From: Halorubrum trapanicum
GTDB taxonomy: Archaea; Halobacteriota; Halobacteria; Halobacteriales; Haloferacaceae
DNA: 50,652 bases
Direction of reading: 5' to 3'
Assembly: GCF_017873555.1 (NCBI RefSeq)
Contig: NZ_JAGGKE010000016.1
Coordinates: forward strand, 1-50,652
Part shown: positions 7,251 to 15,058 of the stretch, piece after piece
How the letters are laid out: every line of letters begins with the position of its first letter
Position numbering within the stretch: position 1 is the first letter of the stretch
The notes under the pieces: model-generated
The model's database searches: none
Told to the model about the DNA's origin: nothing
The model's input: only the letters and a program-made list of their open reading frames with translations
Position numbers and translations under genes: made by a program

Positions 7251-9032
7251 ATGATGACAGAGACGTCACGGGGGAGCGACGAGGCGACCCCGTCGACCGA
7301 CGGGTCCCCGCGGACCGACGGCGGCGACCTCGACGCGGAGCCGCGCCGTGACCCCGCCGGCGACGACGGGACAGTCACGGTCGTCGGGACCGCGCACGTG
7401 TCGGAGCGCTCCGTCGACGAGGTCGAGGAGACGATAGAGCGGGAGCGCCCCGACGTCGTCGCCGTCGAACTCGACGAGGGGCGCTACCGCCAGCTCAACG
7501 GCGAGACCCCGGACGACCTCGACGCCGGCGACTTACTCAAGGGGAACACGGTGTTCCAGTTCCTCGCGTACTGGATGCTCTCGTACGTCCAGACCCAGCT
7601 CGGCGAGCGGTTCGACATCGAGCCGGGCGCCGACATGAAGGCCGCCGTCGACGTCGCCGAGTCGCTCGGGATCGACGTCGCCCTCGTCGACCGCGACATC
7701 CAGACCACGATCCAGCGCTTCTGGGCGCGCATGACGATCACGGAGAAGCTCCGGCTCGTCGGCGGGCTGGCGTTCGGCGTCAGCGACCCGCGCGTCGCCG
7801 GCGTGATCGGCGGCCTGGTCGTCGGGATCCTCGCCGGGCCGGCGATCGGTCTCTTCGGCGGCGCCGTCGGGATCACGAACGCGGTCCTGACGAGCGTCGC
7901 CGGGGGCGTCCTCGTCGCGCTCGCGGTCGGCATCGTCGTCGACCAGGTCGGCACGCTCGCGCTCTCGCCGGACCAACGGCTCTACGCCGCGGTCGGCGCC
8001 GGACTCGCCTTCGGCGCCGCCGCCGGAGTCACGGGCGTTGCCGACGGTCTCGTTTCGACGTACCTCGGCGGCTTCGCCGTGACGGCCATCGGCGGCTTCG
8101 GGATCGGTATCGGACTCGGGCTGGTCGTCGGCGGCTTCCTCGCGCTCGCGGTTGGCGCGTTCGCCGGCGGCGACGTCGACGCCGAGGCCGGCGGAATCGA
8201 GGAGCTGGACGCCGCCGACCTTACCGACACGGACGTGGTGACGATGATGATGGAGGAGTTCCGGCAGTTCTCCCCGGGCGGCGCGGAGGCGCTCATCGAC
8301 GAGCGCGACGCGTTCATCGCCCACCGGCTCGTCGCGCTCCGGGAGTCCGGCTACGACGTGGTCGCCGTCGTCGGCGCCGGCCACCAAGCGGGGATCGAGC
8401 GCTACCTCGCAGACCCCGCGACTCTCCCGCCGATGGAAGATCTGGTCGGGCAGGAGTCCGGCCGAGGGCTGCCGTGGAAGAAGGCGATCGGCTACGCGAT
8501 CACGGTCGGCTTCGTCGGCTTCTTCGTCCTGCTGGCGCTCGGCGGCGCCGGAAACGAGTTCCTGATCCGGCTGTTCGGGGCGTGGTTCCTGATCAACGGC
8601 GCCTTCGCGTTCGCGTTCGCGAAGGTCGCCGGCGCGCGCTGGCTCTCGGCCGGCGTCGGCGGCGCCGTCGCGTGGATGACCTCGATCAACCCGCTGCTCG
8701 CGCCCGGCTGGTTCACCGGCTACGTCGAGCTTCGGAGCCTCACCGTGAACGTCGCCGACATCGGCGCGCTCAACGACCTGCTCGGCGACGAGACGCGGTC
8801 GCCCGCGGAGCTGGTCTCCGCCATGCTCGACGTGCCGCTGTTCCGGCTCATCGTCGTCGTCGCGATGACGAACGTCGGGAGCATCGTCGCGAGCTTCCTC
8901 TTCGCGGCGTACGTCATCCCGGCGATGTTCGGCGCGGAGGTCGGCGGCGTCGAGGACGTCGGACGGCTGCTCGTCGACGGCGCGATCAACGGCGTCGACC
9001 TCGTTCGCGGCGCCCTCGGGGGGATCGCATGA
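7251..9032 (+). CDS. TraB/PrgY/GumN family membrane protein
   Basis: A 593-residue protein. After an acidic tail of about 40 residues, the TraB domain opens with VVGTAHVSERSVDEVEETIERERPDVVAVELDEGRY; later HRLVALRESGYDVVAVVGAGHQAGIERYL closes it. These GTxH and GxxH motifs are diagnostic and suggest a Tiki-like metalloprotease fold. Between and after them lie many glycine-rich membrane segments, so the catalytic region is membrane-embedded or anchored. Enterococcal TraB/PrgY act on peptide pheromones; the archaeal substrate is unknown. The last codons overlap the start of a site-2-protease-like gene, which suggests the two proteins work together. Confidence 0.88.
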   Translation: MMTETSRGSDEATPSTDGSPRTDGGDLDAEPRRDPAGDDGTVTVVGTAHVSERSVDEVEETIERERPDVVAVELDEGRYRQLNGETPDDLDAGDLLKGNTVFQFLAYWMLSYVQTQLGERFDIEPGADMKAAVDVAESLGIDVALVDRDIQTTIQRFWARMTITEKLRLVGGLAFGVSDPRVAGVIGGLVVGILAGPAIGLFGGAVGITNAVLTSVAGGVLVALAVGIVVDQVGTLALSPDQRLYAAVGAGLAFGAAAGVTGVADGLVSTYLGGFAVTAIGGFGIGIGLGLVVGGFLALAVGAFAGGDVDAEAGGIEELDAADLTDTDVVTMMMEEFRQFSPGGAEALIDERDAFIAHRLVALRESGYDVVAVVGAGHQAGIERYLADPATLPPMEDLVGQESGRGLPWKKAIGYAITVGFVGFFVLLALGGAGNEFLIRLFGAWFLINGAFAFAFAKVAGARWLSAGVGGAVAWMTSINPLLAPGWFTGYVELRSLTVNVADIGALNDLLGDETRSPAELVSAMLDVPLFRLIVVVAMTNVGSIVASFLFAAYVIPAMFGAEVGGVEDVGRLLVDGAINGVDLVRGALGGIA

Positions 9033-9703
9033 GCGACGCCGGGACGTTCTCCGGGCGGCGGATCGCGGGTCTCTACTTCAGCGGCACCGAGCTCCGCGAC
9101 CTGCTCGTGGCGTGGCTCGCGCTCGGCGTGGCGTTCATGCTGTTCTTCGTCAACGGCTGGGCCGGGATCGGACGGATCCTCGCGGCGGGCGTGCTCCCGC
9201 CGCTGTTCGTCGCGCTCGCGACCGCCGGGGTCGCCTTCCTCCTCCACGAGGTCGCACACAAGGTGGTCGCGGTCCACTACGACCAGGTCGCGGAGTTCCG
9301 CGCGGACAACAGCATGCTGTTTCTCGCCGTGATGAGTTCGCTGTTGGGGTTCATCTTCGCCGCGCCGGGCGCCGTCCACCACCGCGGGCGACTGACGCCG
9401 CGCGAGCACGGCCACATCGCGCTCGCCGGGCCGGTCGTGAACCTCGGGCTGATGGTCGCGTTCGTTCCGCTGTACGCGTTGGGCGGGGTCGTCGGCAGCG
9501 AGATAGTCACGATCCTCGGCTCCCGCGGGATCGCGATCAACGCGTTCCTCGCGGCGTTCAACCTCGTCCCGTACGGTCCCCTCGACGGGAAGACGGTGCT
9601 GAACTGGAGCAAGCCCGTGTGGGGCGGTTTTTTCGCTGTCTCCGTGCTGCTCACGGTGTGGATCGTGTTCGTCCGGGAGATTGGCTTCAACGGACCATTC
9701 TGA
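9029..9703 (+). CDS. Membrane metalloprotease, site-2 protease (M50)-like
   Basis: A 224-residue multi-pass membrane protein with the zinc-binding motif HEVAH (HExxH) inside a hydrophobic helix (VAFLLHEVAHKVVAV). The second M50 landmark, Asn-Leu-Val-Pro-x-x-Pro-Leu-Asp-Gly (NLVPYGPLDGK), supplies the third ligand Asp. About six transmembrane segments are visible. Such enzymes cut proteins inside the membrane. Its ATG overlaps the stop of the TraB-family gene by 4 nt, so the two are coupled and a shared pathway (peptide or membrane-protein processing) is plausible. Confidence 0.9.
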   Translation: MSDAGTFSGRRIAGLYFSGTELRDLLVAWLALGVAFMLFFVNGWAGIGRILAAGVLPPLFVALATAGVAFLLHEVAHKVVAVHYDQVAEFRADNSMLFLAVMSSLLGFIFAAPGAVHHRGRLTPREHGHIALAGPVVNLGLMVAFVPLYALGGVVGSEIVTILGSRGIAINAFLAAFNLVPYGPLDGKTVLNWSKPVWGGFFAVSVLLTVWIVFVREIGFNGPF

Positions 9704-9785
9704 CGCGAGGGCGTCGGCCTTTCCCATCTCTCACCAACCCGAAGGGAACGGTGCGTTTTTGCTCCGCGGGCGTGCTCTCACACAC

Positions 9786-10826
9786 ATGTCCGAGGGCGAC
9801 GGGGGCGACGACGAGGGATCGGGCGGGGCGACCGACGGCGACGAACTCACCTACGCTGACGCGGGCGTCGACATCGACGCGAGCGAGGCCGCGACCGCGG
9901 CGCTGATCGGCGCGGTCGGATCCGACCCCGACGCGGACGACGCCGGGAGCGACTACGCCGGCCTGCTCGACATCGGCGACCGCTACCTCGCGCTCGCGAC
10001 CGACGGCGTCGGGACGAAGCTGCTCGTCGCGGAGGCGCTCGGCGACTACTCGACGGTCGGGATCGACTGCATCGCGATGAACGTCAACGACCTCGTCGCG
10101 GCCGGCGTCCGCCCGGTCGCGTTCGTCGACTACCTCGCGGTCGACGAGCCGGACGAGCGGTTCGCCGAGCAGGTCGGCGAGGGACTCTCTCGCGGCGCGG
10201 AGCTGGCCGACATGGAACTCGTCGGCGGCGAGACGGCGGTGATGCCCGACGTGATCCGCGGCCTCGACCTGGCGGGGGCCTGCGTCGGTCTCGCCGCGAA
10301 GGACGGCGTGTTCGACGGCCGGGCGAAGCCGGGCGACGCCTTGGTCGGCTGGCGCTCGTCGGGGATTCACTCGAACGGACTCACGCTGGCGCGCGAGGCC
10401 GTCACGCGCGACCACGCCTACGCCGACCCCTGTCCGTTCGACGGCTACGAGACGGTCGGCGAGGCGCTCCTGGAGCCGACCGCGATATACACCGACCTGC
10501 TCGACCCGATGCGCGAGCGCGGCGTGCGCGGCGCGGCCCACGTCACCGGCGGCGGCTGGACGAACCTGACGCGGCTGGGCGCGAACCGGTACGTCGTCGA
10601 GGAGGCGTTCGACCCCCAGCCCGTCTTCGAGTTCGTCCAGTCTGAGGGGAGCGTCCCCGACGAGGAGATGTACCGGACGTTCAACATGGGGACCGGCTTC
10701 GTCGCGGCGCTTGACTCGGATGACGCCGAGTCGCTTGCCGACGAGACCGGGGGCCGTGTGATCGGGCACGTGGAGGAAAGCGAGGGCGACGAGGGAAGCG
10801 TCGCGATCCGCAGACTAGAATTATAA
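9786..10826 (+). CDS. purM: Phosphoribosylformylglycinamidine cyclo-ligase (AIR synthetase)
   Basis: A 346-residue PurM, which closes the imidazole ring of purines: FGAM plus ATP gives AIR. Recognisable parts are LTYADAGVDIDA at the N terminus, LALATDGVGTKLLVAEALGDYSTVGIDCIAMNVNDL, VGGETAVMPDV and the C-terminal HVTGGGWTNLTRLG. The start at 9786 gives an acidic 25-residue lead before the conserved domain. It is a lone gene here, followed by a gene-free repeat cluster. Confidence 0.96.
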   Translation: MSEGDGGDDEGSGGATDGDELTYADAGVDIDASEAATAALIGAVGSDPDADDAGSDYAGLLDIGDRYLALATDGVGTKLLVAEALGDYSTVGIDCIAMNVNDLVAAGVRPVAFVDYLAVDEPDERFAEQVGEGLSRGAELADMELVGGETAVMPDVIRGLDLAGACVGLAAKDGVFDGRAKPGDALVGWRSSGIHSNGLTLAREAVTRDHAYADPCPFDGYETVGEALLEPTAIYTDLLDPMRERGVRGAAHVTGGGWTNLTRLGANRYVVEEAFDPQPVFEFVQSEGSVPDEEMYRTFNMGTGFVAALDSDDAESLADETGGRVIGHVEESEGDEGSVAIRRLEL

Positions 10827-10854
10827 GTGGTTGCTGTCGACACCGTTATTGATC

Positions 10855-11072
10855 GTTTATAAATAAACGGTGGCGTGAGGGCCGTTTCTCGCGGGGTTCG
10901 ACGCGCTCGCTGATAAACCGTTACTCGCGCGGCGGACCCTTTCCGATTCTCGGTTGATCGCTTATAAATCCGTAACGTCGGATCGATGGTGAACTCCTCC
11001 AAAGCCCCCGCCGCTCGTTTATAAATAGCTGAGCATGGATCGACGGTGAAATCCTCCAAAGCCCCAGCCGCG
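10855..11072. repeat. Tandem degenerate repeats carrying TTTATAAA-like boxes
   Basis: Two imperfect copies lie in tandem at about 10969-11015 and 11017-11070. Each has TTATAAAT, then GGATCGA-y-GGTGAA, then TCCTCCAAAGCCCC and GCCG. A further TTTATAAAT occurs at 10855-10866. The boxes would act as TATA elements on either strand. No credible protein frame runs through the unit. Confidence 0.65.
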
Positions 11073-11168
11073 AGGCGGCAGTACGCTCGTTGCGCTCCTC
11101 GTCACTCGCTTCGCTCGTTCCTGCGGTGCTTACGTCGCCTACTACCGCCTCGCGGCTGCCCCTTTGAG
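11055..11168. repeat. MITE-like inverted-repeat element
   Basis: A perfect 13-bp inverted repeat, AGCCGCGAGGCGG at 11066-11078 and CCGCCTCGCGGCT at 11145-11157, encloses 66 nt of CGCTCG-rich sequence. Outside it the symmetry goes on imperfectly: CAAAG on the left and CTTTG on the right. The whole is about 110 bp with no coding capacity, like the dispersed non-coding elements of Halorubrum genomes. No target-site duplication was clear. Confidence 0.6.
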
Positions 11169-11243
11169 TCCCACCCGACCGCACAGCGACCGCACCTCAC
11201 ACCTCCCCAGCCTCGTCGCGGGCCCGTTAAAACCGCCCCGGCA

Positions 11244-11282
11244 CCCCCCCCCCCCCCCCCCCCCCCCTCCGGGGGGGGGGCC
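11244..11282. repeat. Homopolymer tract C24-T-CC-G10-CC
   Basis: A run of 24 C, then T, two C and ten G. It lies inside the repeat cluster, beside the structured element at 11286-11372. It may be real or a base-calling/assembly artefact; the same neighbourhood of G/C runs recurs beside the related copy at the right end of the window. Confidence 0.6.
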
Positions 11283-11285
11283 TCT

Positions 11286-11372
11286 AACCCGCGCCCGCGA
11301 CTCCCTCGCACGCGCTCCTCGCGCCCTTCGGGCGCTCGGAGGCGCGCGCCACCGCGTAGTTCGTTTATAAAG
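11286..11372 (-). repeat. Structured repeat element, copy 1
   Basis: Read on the minus strand: TTTATAAACGAACTACGCGGTGGC, then a hairpin, then GAGGGAGTCGCGGG. The outer stem pairs 11342-11349 with 11308-11315 (one G-U), and the inner stem GCGCCC-GAA-GGGCGC is 11321-11335. It is homologous to the plus-strand copy at 50437-50511, with compensatory changes in the stems. The extreme left end overlaps the last codons of the DUF6360-like gene. Confidence 0.65.
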
Positions 11373-11664
11373 AGTCGTCGTCTGCGCTTTTCGCGGCTTC
11401 GACGCGATCCGCCGTCGACTCCAGCGCCTCGGCCAGCGTTCTCGCTTGCGCGGGCGAGAGGTCGATCTCGTCGGCGTGGGCGGCGAGGTCGTCGACCGCC
11501 GTGTTGTCGAGTTCGACTTCCAGCGTGACCTGTTCGGGATCCTCCCGCGGCGCGGTGACGTTCACGACGCCGGGCGCGTCGGTCTCGAACTCGTGGCCGC
11601 GGGCGCGCCCGTCGACGAGTTCGAGGGTCGTGTAGGCGTTCACGCGGATGAGGCGGTCCGGCAT
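11365..11664 (-). CDS. DUF6360-like small haloarchaeal protein
   Basis: A 99-residue protein beginning MPDRLIRVNAYTTLELVDGRARGHEFE, with a strand-rich middle (VNVTAPREDPEQVTLEVELDNT) and a helical tail (SPAQARTLAEALESTADRVEAA). This matches what I recall of the haloarchaeal DUF6360 family, whose function is unknown. It starts 2 nt after the stop of the nitrite/sulfite reductase gene, so the two are probably one transcript. The stop lies within a TTTATAAA box of a repeat element, so the repeat lies directly against the gene end. Confidence 0.82.
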   Translation of the reverse strand: MPDRLIRVNAYTTLELVDGRARGHEFETDAPGVVNVTAPREDPEQVTLEVELDNTAVDDLAAHADEIDLSPAQARTLAEALESTADRVEAAKSADDDSL

Positions 11665-11666
11665 CG

Positions 11667-13466
11667 TCAGTCGTCCGCCGGGGTCGAGGGCGCGTCCTCC
11701 ATCGAGTCGTTCTCGGCGTACGGGTACCAGGTGCGCTTCGTGTTGTGCAGCATCGGGTCCTCGTAGTCGGTCTCCTCCGGCTCCACGAACGCGTCGAGTT
11801 CGTCCTCGTCGTGGCGAGCGACGAACGCCCGGAACGACTCGCCCTCGTCGCGCTCGGCGGCAAACGAGTCTATCAGGTTCGCGATCGCTCCCGGCACCTC
11901 GTCGGCGGGCACGCGCTGGGTGACCCAGCGAGCGAACCCCGGGTCCTCCCCGAGGCCGCCGCCGAGACCCACGTCGAGCGCCTCGACCGGGTCGCCGTCC
12001 TTGCGGGTCTTCATCCCGCGCAGGCTCACGTCGGCGATCTGCGGCTGCGCGCACGAGGCCGTACACCCGGAGAGGTGGACGTGGAACTCGTCGACGTCGG
12101 CGGGGAGGTCGACGTTGGCCTTCAGCCAGCGCGCGAACCGGACCTGCCGGTTCTTCGTCTCGACGATCGACAGCGAGCAGAACTCCGTGCCGGTACACGC
12201 GACCGAGCCGCGCATGAACGGCGACGGGTCGGGCGAGTAGTGTTCGAGCAGCGGCTCGTCGAGGAACTCGTCGAGCGCGTCGTCCGGCACGTCGGTGACG
12301 ATGACGTTCTGGCGCTGCGAGAGCCGGACCTCGCCGGAGCCGTACTCCTCGGCGAGATCGGCCAGTTCGAGCACGTCGGCCGCGCCCATCCGCCCGACGA
12401 GCACGTTCAGGCCGACGAAGTTCGCTCCGTTTTTCTGGTCGTGGACGCCGATCAGGTCGTTGCGCTCGCCCTCGCCTGCGTTGTAGGTGTACTCCTCGCG
12501 AACGTCGCGGCCGGCGCTCTCCAGCTCGAAGTCGACGTACTCCTCCTGGAGCGTCTCGCGGACCTCCGCCGCGCCCCACTCGTCGACGAGGAACTTCACC
12601 CGCGCGTTGTACCGGTCCTCGCGGTCGCCGTAGTCGCGGAACAGCGCGGAGAGGCCGCCGGCCACGTCGGGGACCCGCTCCGGCGGCACCCAGACGTCGA
12701 TGTCGCGGGCGAACCGCGGCTCGTTGCGCGCGAGTCCGCCGCCGACCCGGACGTTGAAACCGACCGCGTCCCCGTTTTCGTCGCCGTCGCCCTCGCTTTC
12801 GTCGTCCCCGGCTTCGCCGCCGTCTCCGCCGATCGCCTTGTACGCCGGCTCGAACGCGAGGTCGTTGATGTCGCCCTGCCCGGAGCCGTCGGCGGAGCCG
12901 GTCACGGACACCTTCCACTTCCGCGGGAGGTTCGCGTGGTCGTCGTTCCCCTTGAACCGCTCGTTGAGGTCACGAATCACCGGCCACGCGTCGATCACCT
13001 CCTGTCCGTCCTTGCCCGCGACCGGATTCCCGACGATGTTCCGCCACGAGTCCCCGCAGGCCTGCTGGGTCGAGAGTCCGTTCTCCTCCAGCTTCTCGAA
13101 GACCGCCGGCACGTCCGGCAGCTCGATCCAGTGGAGCTGGATCGACTGCCGGGTGGTGAAGTCGGCGTACGCGTCGCCGAAGACCGGATTCGTCCCGGGA
13201 CCGCGGGCGTACTCGTCGGCGATCTCTCCGACGACGCGGAGCTGTCCCGGTTCGAGCACGCCGTTCGGGGTGCCGATCCGCAGCATGAAGTACCCCTCCT
13301 GTCCGTTCCGCTGGTGGTACAGGCCCCACCACTTGAACCGCTCGAACCACGCGTCCCGCTCGTCGTCCGGGATCGAGTCGAACCCCGCCTCGGCGAACTC
13401 GAACAGGCGGTCGCGCACCTCGTTGCCGTACACCTCCGATTTCCAGTTCTCGACGTCGGTTGGCAT
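11667..13466 (-). CDS. nirA: Ferredoxin-dependent nitrite/sulfite reductase
   Basis: A 599-residue siroheme and [4Fe-4S] enzyme of the NirA/SiR family, which makes a six-electron reduction of nitrite to ammonia or sulfite to sulfide. Two ferredoxin-like half-domains are visible (TTRQSIQLHWIELPDVP and SQRQNVIVTDVPDDAL), each followed by a nitrite/sulfite reductase domain. The cluster cysteines are in ACTGTEFCSL (C-x5-C) and LSGCTASCAQ (C-x3-C). The CTGTEFC...IVETK form looks closer to nitrite reductases (CTGNQFC...IIETK) than to the CPGLPLC form, but this is not decisive. A haloarchaeal acidic insert occurs around residues 218-238. No nitrate transporter or reductase gene adjoins it. Confidence 0.9.
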   Translation of the reverse strand: MPTDVENWKSEVYGNEVRDRLFEFAEAGFDSIPDDERDAWFERFKWWGLYHQRNGQEGYFMLRIGTPNGVLEPGQLRVVGEIADEYARGPGTNPVFGDAYADFTTRQSIQLHWIELPDVPAVFEKLEENGLSTQQACGDSWRNIVGNPVAGKDGQEVIDAWPVIRDLNERFKGNDDHANLPRKWKVSVTGSADGSGQGDINDLAFEPAYKAIGGDGGEAGDDESEGDGDENGDAVGFNVRVGGGLARNEPRFARDIDVWVPPERVPDVAGGLSALFRDYGDREDRYNARVKFLVDEWGAAEVRETLQEEYVDFELESAGRDVREEYTYNAGEGERNDLIGVHDQKNGANFVGLNVLVGRMGAADVLELADLAEEYGSGEVRLSQRQNVIVTDVPDDALDEFLDEPLLEHYSPDPSPFMRGSVACTGTEFCSLSIVETKNRQVRFARWLKANVDLPADVDEFHVHLSGCTASCAQPQIADVSLRGMKTRKDGDPVEALDVGLGGGLGEDPGFARWVTQRVPADEVPGAIANLIDSFAAERDEGESFRAFVARHDEDELDAFVEPEETDYEDPMLHNTKRTWYPYAENDSMEDAPSTPADD

Positions 13467-13558
13467 CGATCCGGCCTACAGCCGACACCCACATAGCTGA
13501 CGGCGTGGTGTCAACCTTTCCCGGTGCCCCACCAACGTGGCACGTGTTGCCGCTACCC

Positions 13559-13864
13559 TCAGCGCCGCACTCGGCGGACGGCGGAGCGGTCGAATTCGAC
13601 GAACTCGCCACCGCGTACCCGCCCGAGCGGGATCCAGCCGGTGGTCCCCGTCGCCCCGCACGCGATACACTGGCCGTACACCCGCGCCTCGACGGTCGAA
13701 GCGTCGACGCCGACCGACTGGAAGTTCTCGACGACCAGGTCCGCGAGCGCGCACTCGCACAGATCCGGCGCGTCGACCCGCCACAGTTCGCTGACACGCA
13801 CTTCCCGGCTGTCGTTGACAGATATCCACGCTCCGTCGTCGAGGACGCGCAAACGGGTGGTCAC
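13559..13864 (-). CDS. Small Cys-containing conserved haloarchaeal protein
   Basis: A 101-residue protein from a GTG start at 13864 (VTTRLRVLDDGAWISVND). A longer reading needs a TTG and adds unlike residues. It has a Cys pair in DLCECALADLV and a CxxC in YGQCIACGATGTTGWIPLGR, so a small zinc or redox-active fold is possible. It is divergent from nirA-side sequence but lies on the same strand, upstream of it by 92 nt. I do not know its function. Confidence 0.68.
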   Translation of the reverse strand: MTTRLRVLDDGAWISVNDSREVRVSELWRVDAPDLCECALADLVVENFQSVGVDASTVEARVYGQCIACGATGTTGWIPLGRVRGGEFVEFDRSAVRRVRR

Positions 13865-13991
13865 GCACGCAGTTCGGCCGCGACGACCCAATGAGTGACG
13901 GTGCTCGCAACCGACGACAGTACCGATGACGGTCCAGTATCGAAAAACCGGCAGACTACACCGCCATACACTGTAAAATTAGTCTCCGAAT

Positions 13992-14012
13992 TACCGGACA
14001 TGAAATCCGGTA
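13992..14012. promoter_or_regulatory. Inverted repeat TACCGGA-7-TCCGGTA
   Basis: Perfect 7-bp arms (13992-13998 and 14006-14012) around CATGAAA, in a stretch between two divergent units. It could be an operator for the small acidic gene pair that starts at 14081, or a hairpin. Nothing else decides between these. Confidence 0.35.
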
Positions 14013-14049
14013 TCCGAGAGTAGTGGTTCGATTTACACGCGTACCGACA

Positions 14050-14057
14050 CTTATGAC
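14050..14057 (+). promoter_or_regulatory. TATA-like box of the small acidic gene pair
   Basis: CTTATGAC lies about 27 nt before the ATG at 14081, the distance expected for a leaderless haloarchaeal transcript. It is support for the start chosen for the 41-codon gene. Confidence 0.45.
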
Positions 14058-14080
14058 TCGTGCCCGGTTACGACGGTGTA

Positions 14081-14206
14081 ATGACCGATTCGGTTCCCGG
14101 CCCCACCGACAATCGACCCGTCGACCCGACCGGCGACGAGTACCGACAGCACGCGTCCGCGGACGTCGCGCCCGAACTCTTCGGCGATATCTCGGAGCGA
14201 CGATGA
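14081..14206 (+). CDS. 41-residue acidic protein, unknown
   Basis: A short gene of 41 codons, MTDSVPGPTDNRPVDPT...ELFGDISERR. The codons are strongly G/C at the third position and the protein is acidic, as expected of a real haloarchaeal gene. Its TGA overlaps the ATG of the next gene (ATGA), and a TATA-like box sits at the leaderless distance. There is no recognisable domain. It is close to the size limit at which chance frames occur in GC-rich DNA, so the call rests on the promoter spacing and the coupling. Confidence 0.5.
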   Translation: MTDSVPGPTDNRPVDPTGDEYRQHASADVAPELFGDISERR

Positions 14207-14385
14207 CCGAGCGAGGAAGTTCCCGAGCGACAGACGACGAACGGAGAGACGTCGGAAACGAAGCGAACGCGGAGGGAGAGAGGGACGCCGAACCCGACGA
14301 CGGCACGGACCACCTCGACGATGTCGAGGACGGCGCGGGGTGTACGGAGATATGGGAGCGGCTCTCCGAGCGGCGGGAGGAGTGA
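14203..14385 (+). CDS. 60-residue very acidic protein, unknown
   Basis: MTERGSSRATDDERRDVGNE... with a long Asp/Glu-rich stretch and a C-terminal motif EDGAGCTEIWERLSERREE that has the look of a conserved tail in several tiny haloarchaeal proteins. The single Cys lies in that tail. The start is fixed by a 4-nt overlap with the upstream 41-codon gene. An in-frame extension to 14023 is Arg-rich and is rejected. Function is unknown. Confidence 0.58.
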   Translation: MTERGSSRATDDERRDVGNEANAEGERDAEPDDGTDHLDDVEDGAGCTEIWERLSERREE

Positions 14386-14409
14386 GAGGGATCGGTCGGG
14401 AGCGGTCGC

Positions 14410-14949
14410 TTACGACAGCTGCGCGGCGATGTCAGCCTCCGTGATGATCCCGACCGTCTCGCCGCCGTCGGTGACCATCACGGCCTTGTAGTGGTCGAGC
14501 AGATTTCTGACCTCGTCGACGGTCGCGGACGGCGCGACCGTCGGGAACGACTCGCTCATCACCTCGCTCACGGGGTGGTCGCCGACGTTCTCGCCGGCGT
14601 GGACGATGTCCCCCTGACTGATCGAACCGACCGGCACGCCGTTCTGGAGGACGGGGAGCTGCGAGTACGCCTCCGCCTCCATCAGCTCGACCGCCTCGCT
14701 CACGGCGTCGTCGGGGGCGACGCTGATCACGGTCTCGTTCATCAGGTCGGTCGCGCGCACGACCTCGCCTTCCGCCTCTTGGAGCGCGTTGACGATACGG
14801 CGGAGCGTCGAGAGCCGGGGGTCGACGTCGCCGCCCTCGATCCGCGCGATGAGGGGCTGGGAGACGTCCGCGGCGTCGGCGAGCTCGCTCTGGGTCAGGT
14901 CGAGCGCGGTCCGGCGCTCGCGGAGGTCCTGTGGCGTCGGCAGTTCCAT
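14410..14949 (-). CDS. HTH (XRE) and twin-CBS domain regulator
   Basis: A 179-residue protein. Residues about 8-58 are a Cro/C1-type helix-turn-helix (RRTALDLTQSELADAADVSQPLIARIEGGDVDPRLSTLRRIVNAL). Two CBS motifs follow: about 66-120 (LMNETVISVAPDDAVSEAVELM) and about 125-178 (VMSESFPTVAPSATVDEVRNLL). CBS pairs bind adenosyl ligands such as AMP or SAM, so it is a probable ligand-responsive transcription regulator. This architecture is widespread in archaea. Target genes are unknown; its own start region has an AATTACTTAAGG stretch usable as TATA. Confidence 0.9.
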   Translation of the reverse strand: MELPTPQDLRERRTALDLTQSELADAADVSQPLIARIEGGDVDPRLSTLRRIVNALQEAEGEVVRATDLMNETVISVAPDDAVSEAVELMEAEAYSQLPVLQNGVPVGSISQGDIVHAGENVGDHPVSEVMSESFPTVAPSATVDEVRNLLDHYKAVMVTDGGETVGIITEADIAAQLS

Positions 14950-15058
14950 GCCGACTAATTACTTAAGGTTATTAGAAAAGCTTTCGGCAGCGACCGAACT
15001 CGCGCCGCCGGAGAGTCTCGGCCCGCCGATGTCGGCCGAGCGCGGTCCGCGGTCGCCC

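Noticed and set aside
10445-11184. Minus-strand frames of 204 and 87 codons through the repeat cluster
   Set aside because: They cross purM in antisense and repeat units; peptide motifs such as LWRSSPSI are translations of the repeats.
11244-11282. A G-quadruplex regulatory element
   Set aside because: Uninterrupted C24/G10 is as likely a sequencing artefact; no gene is placed so that the element would clearly act on it.
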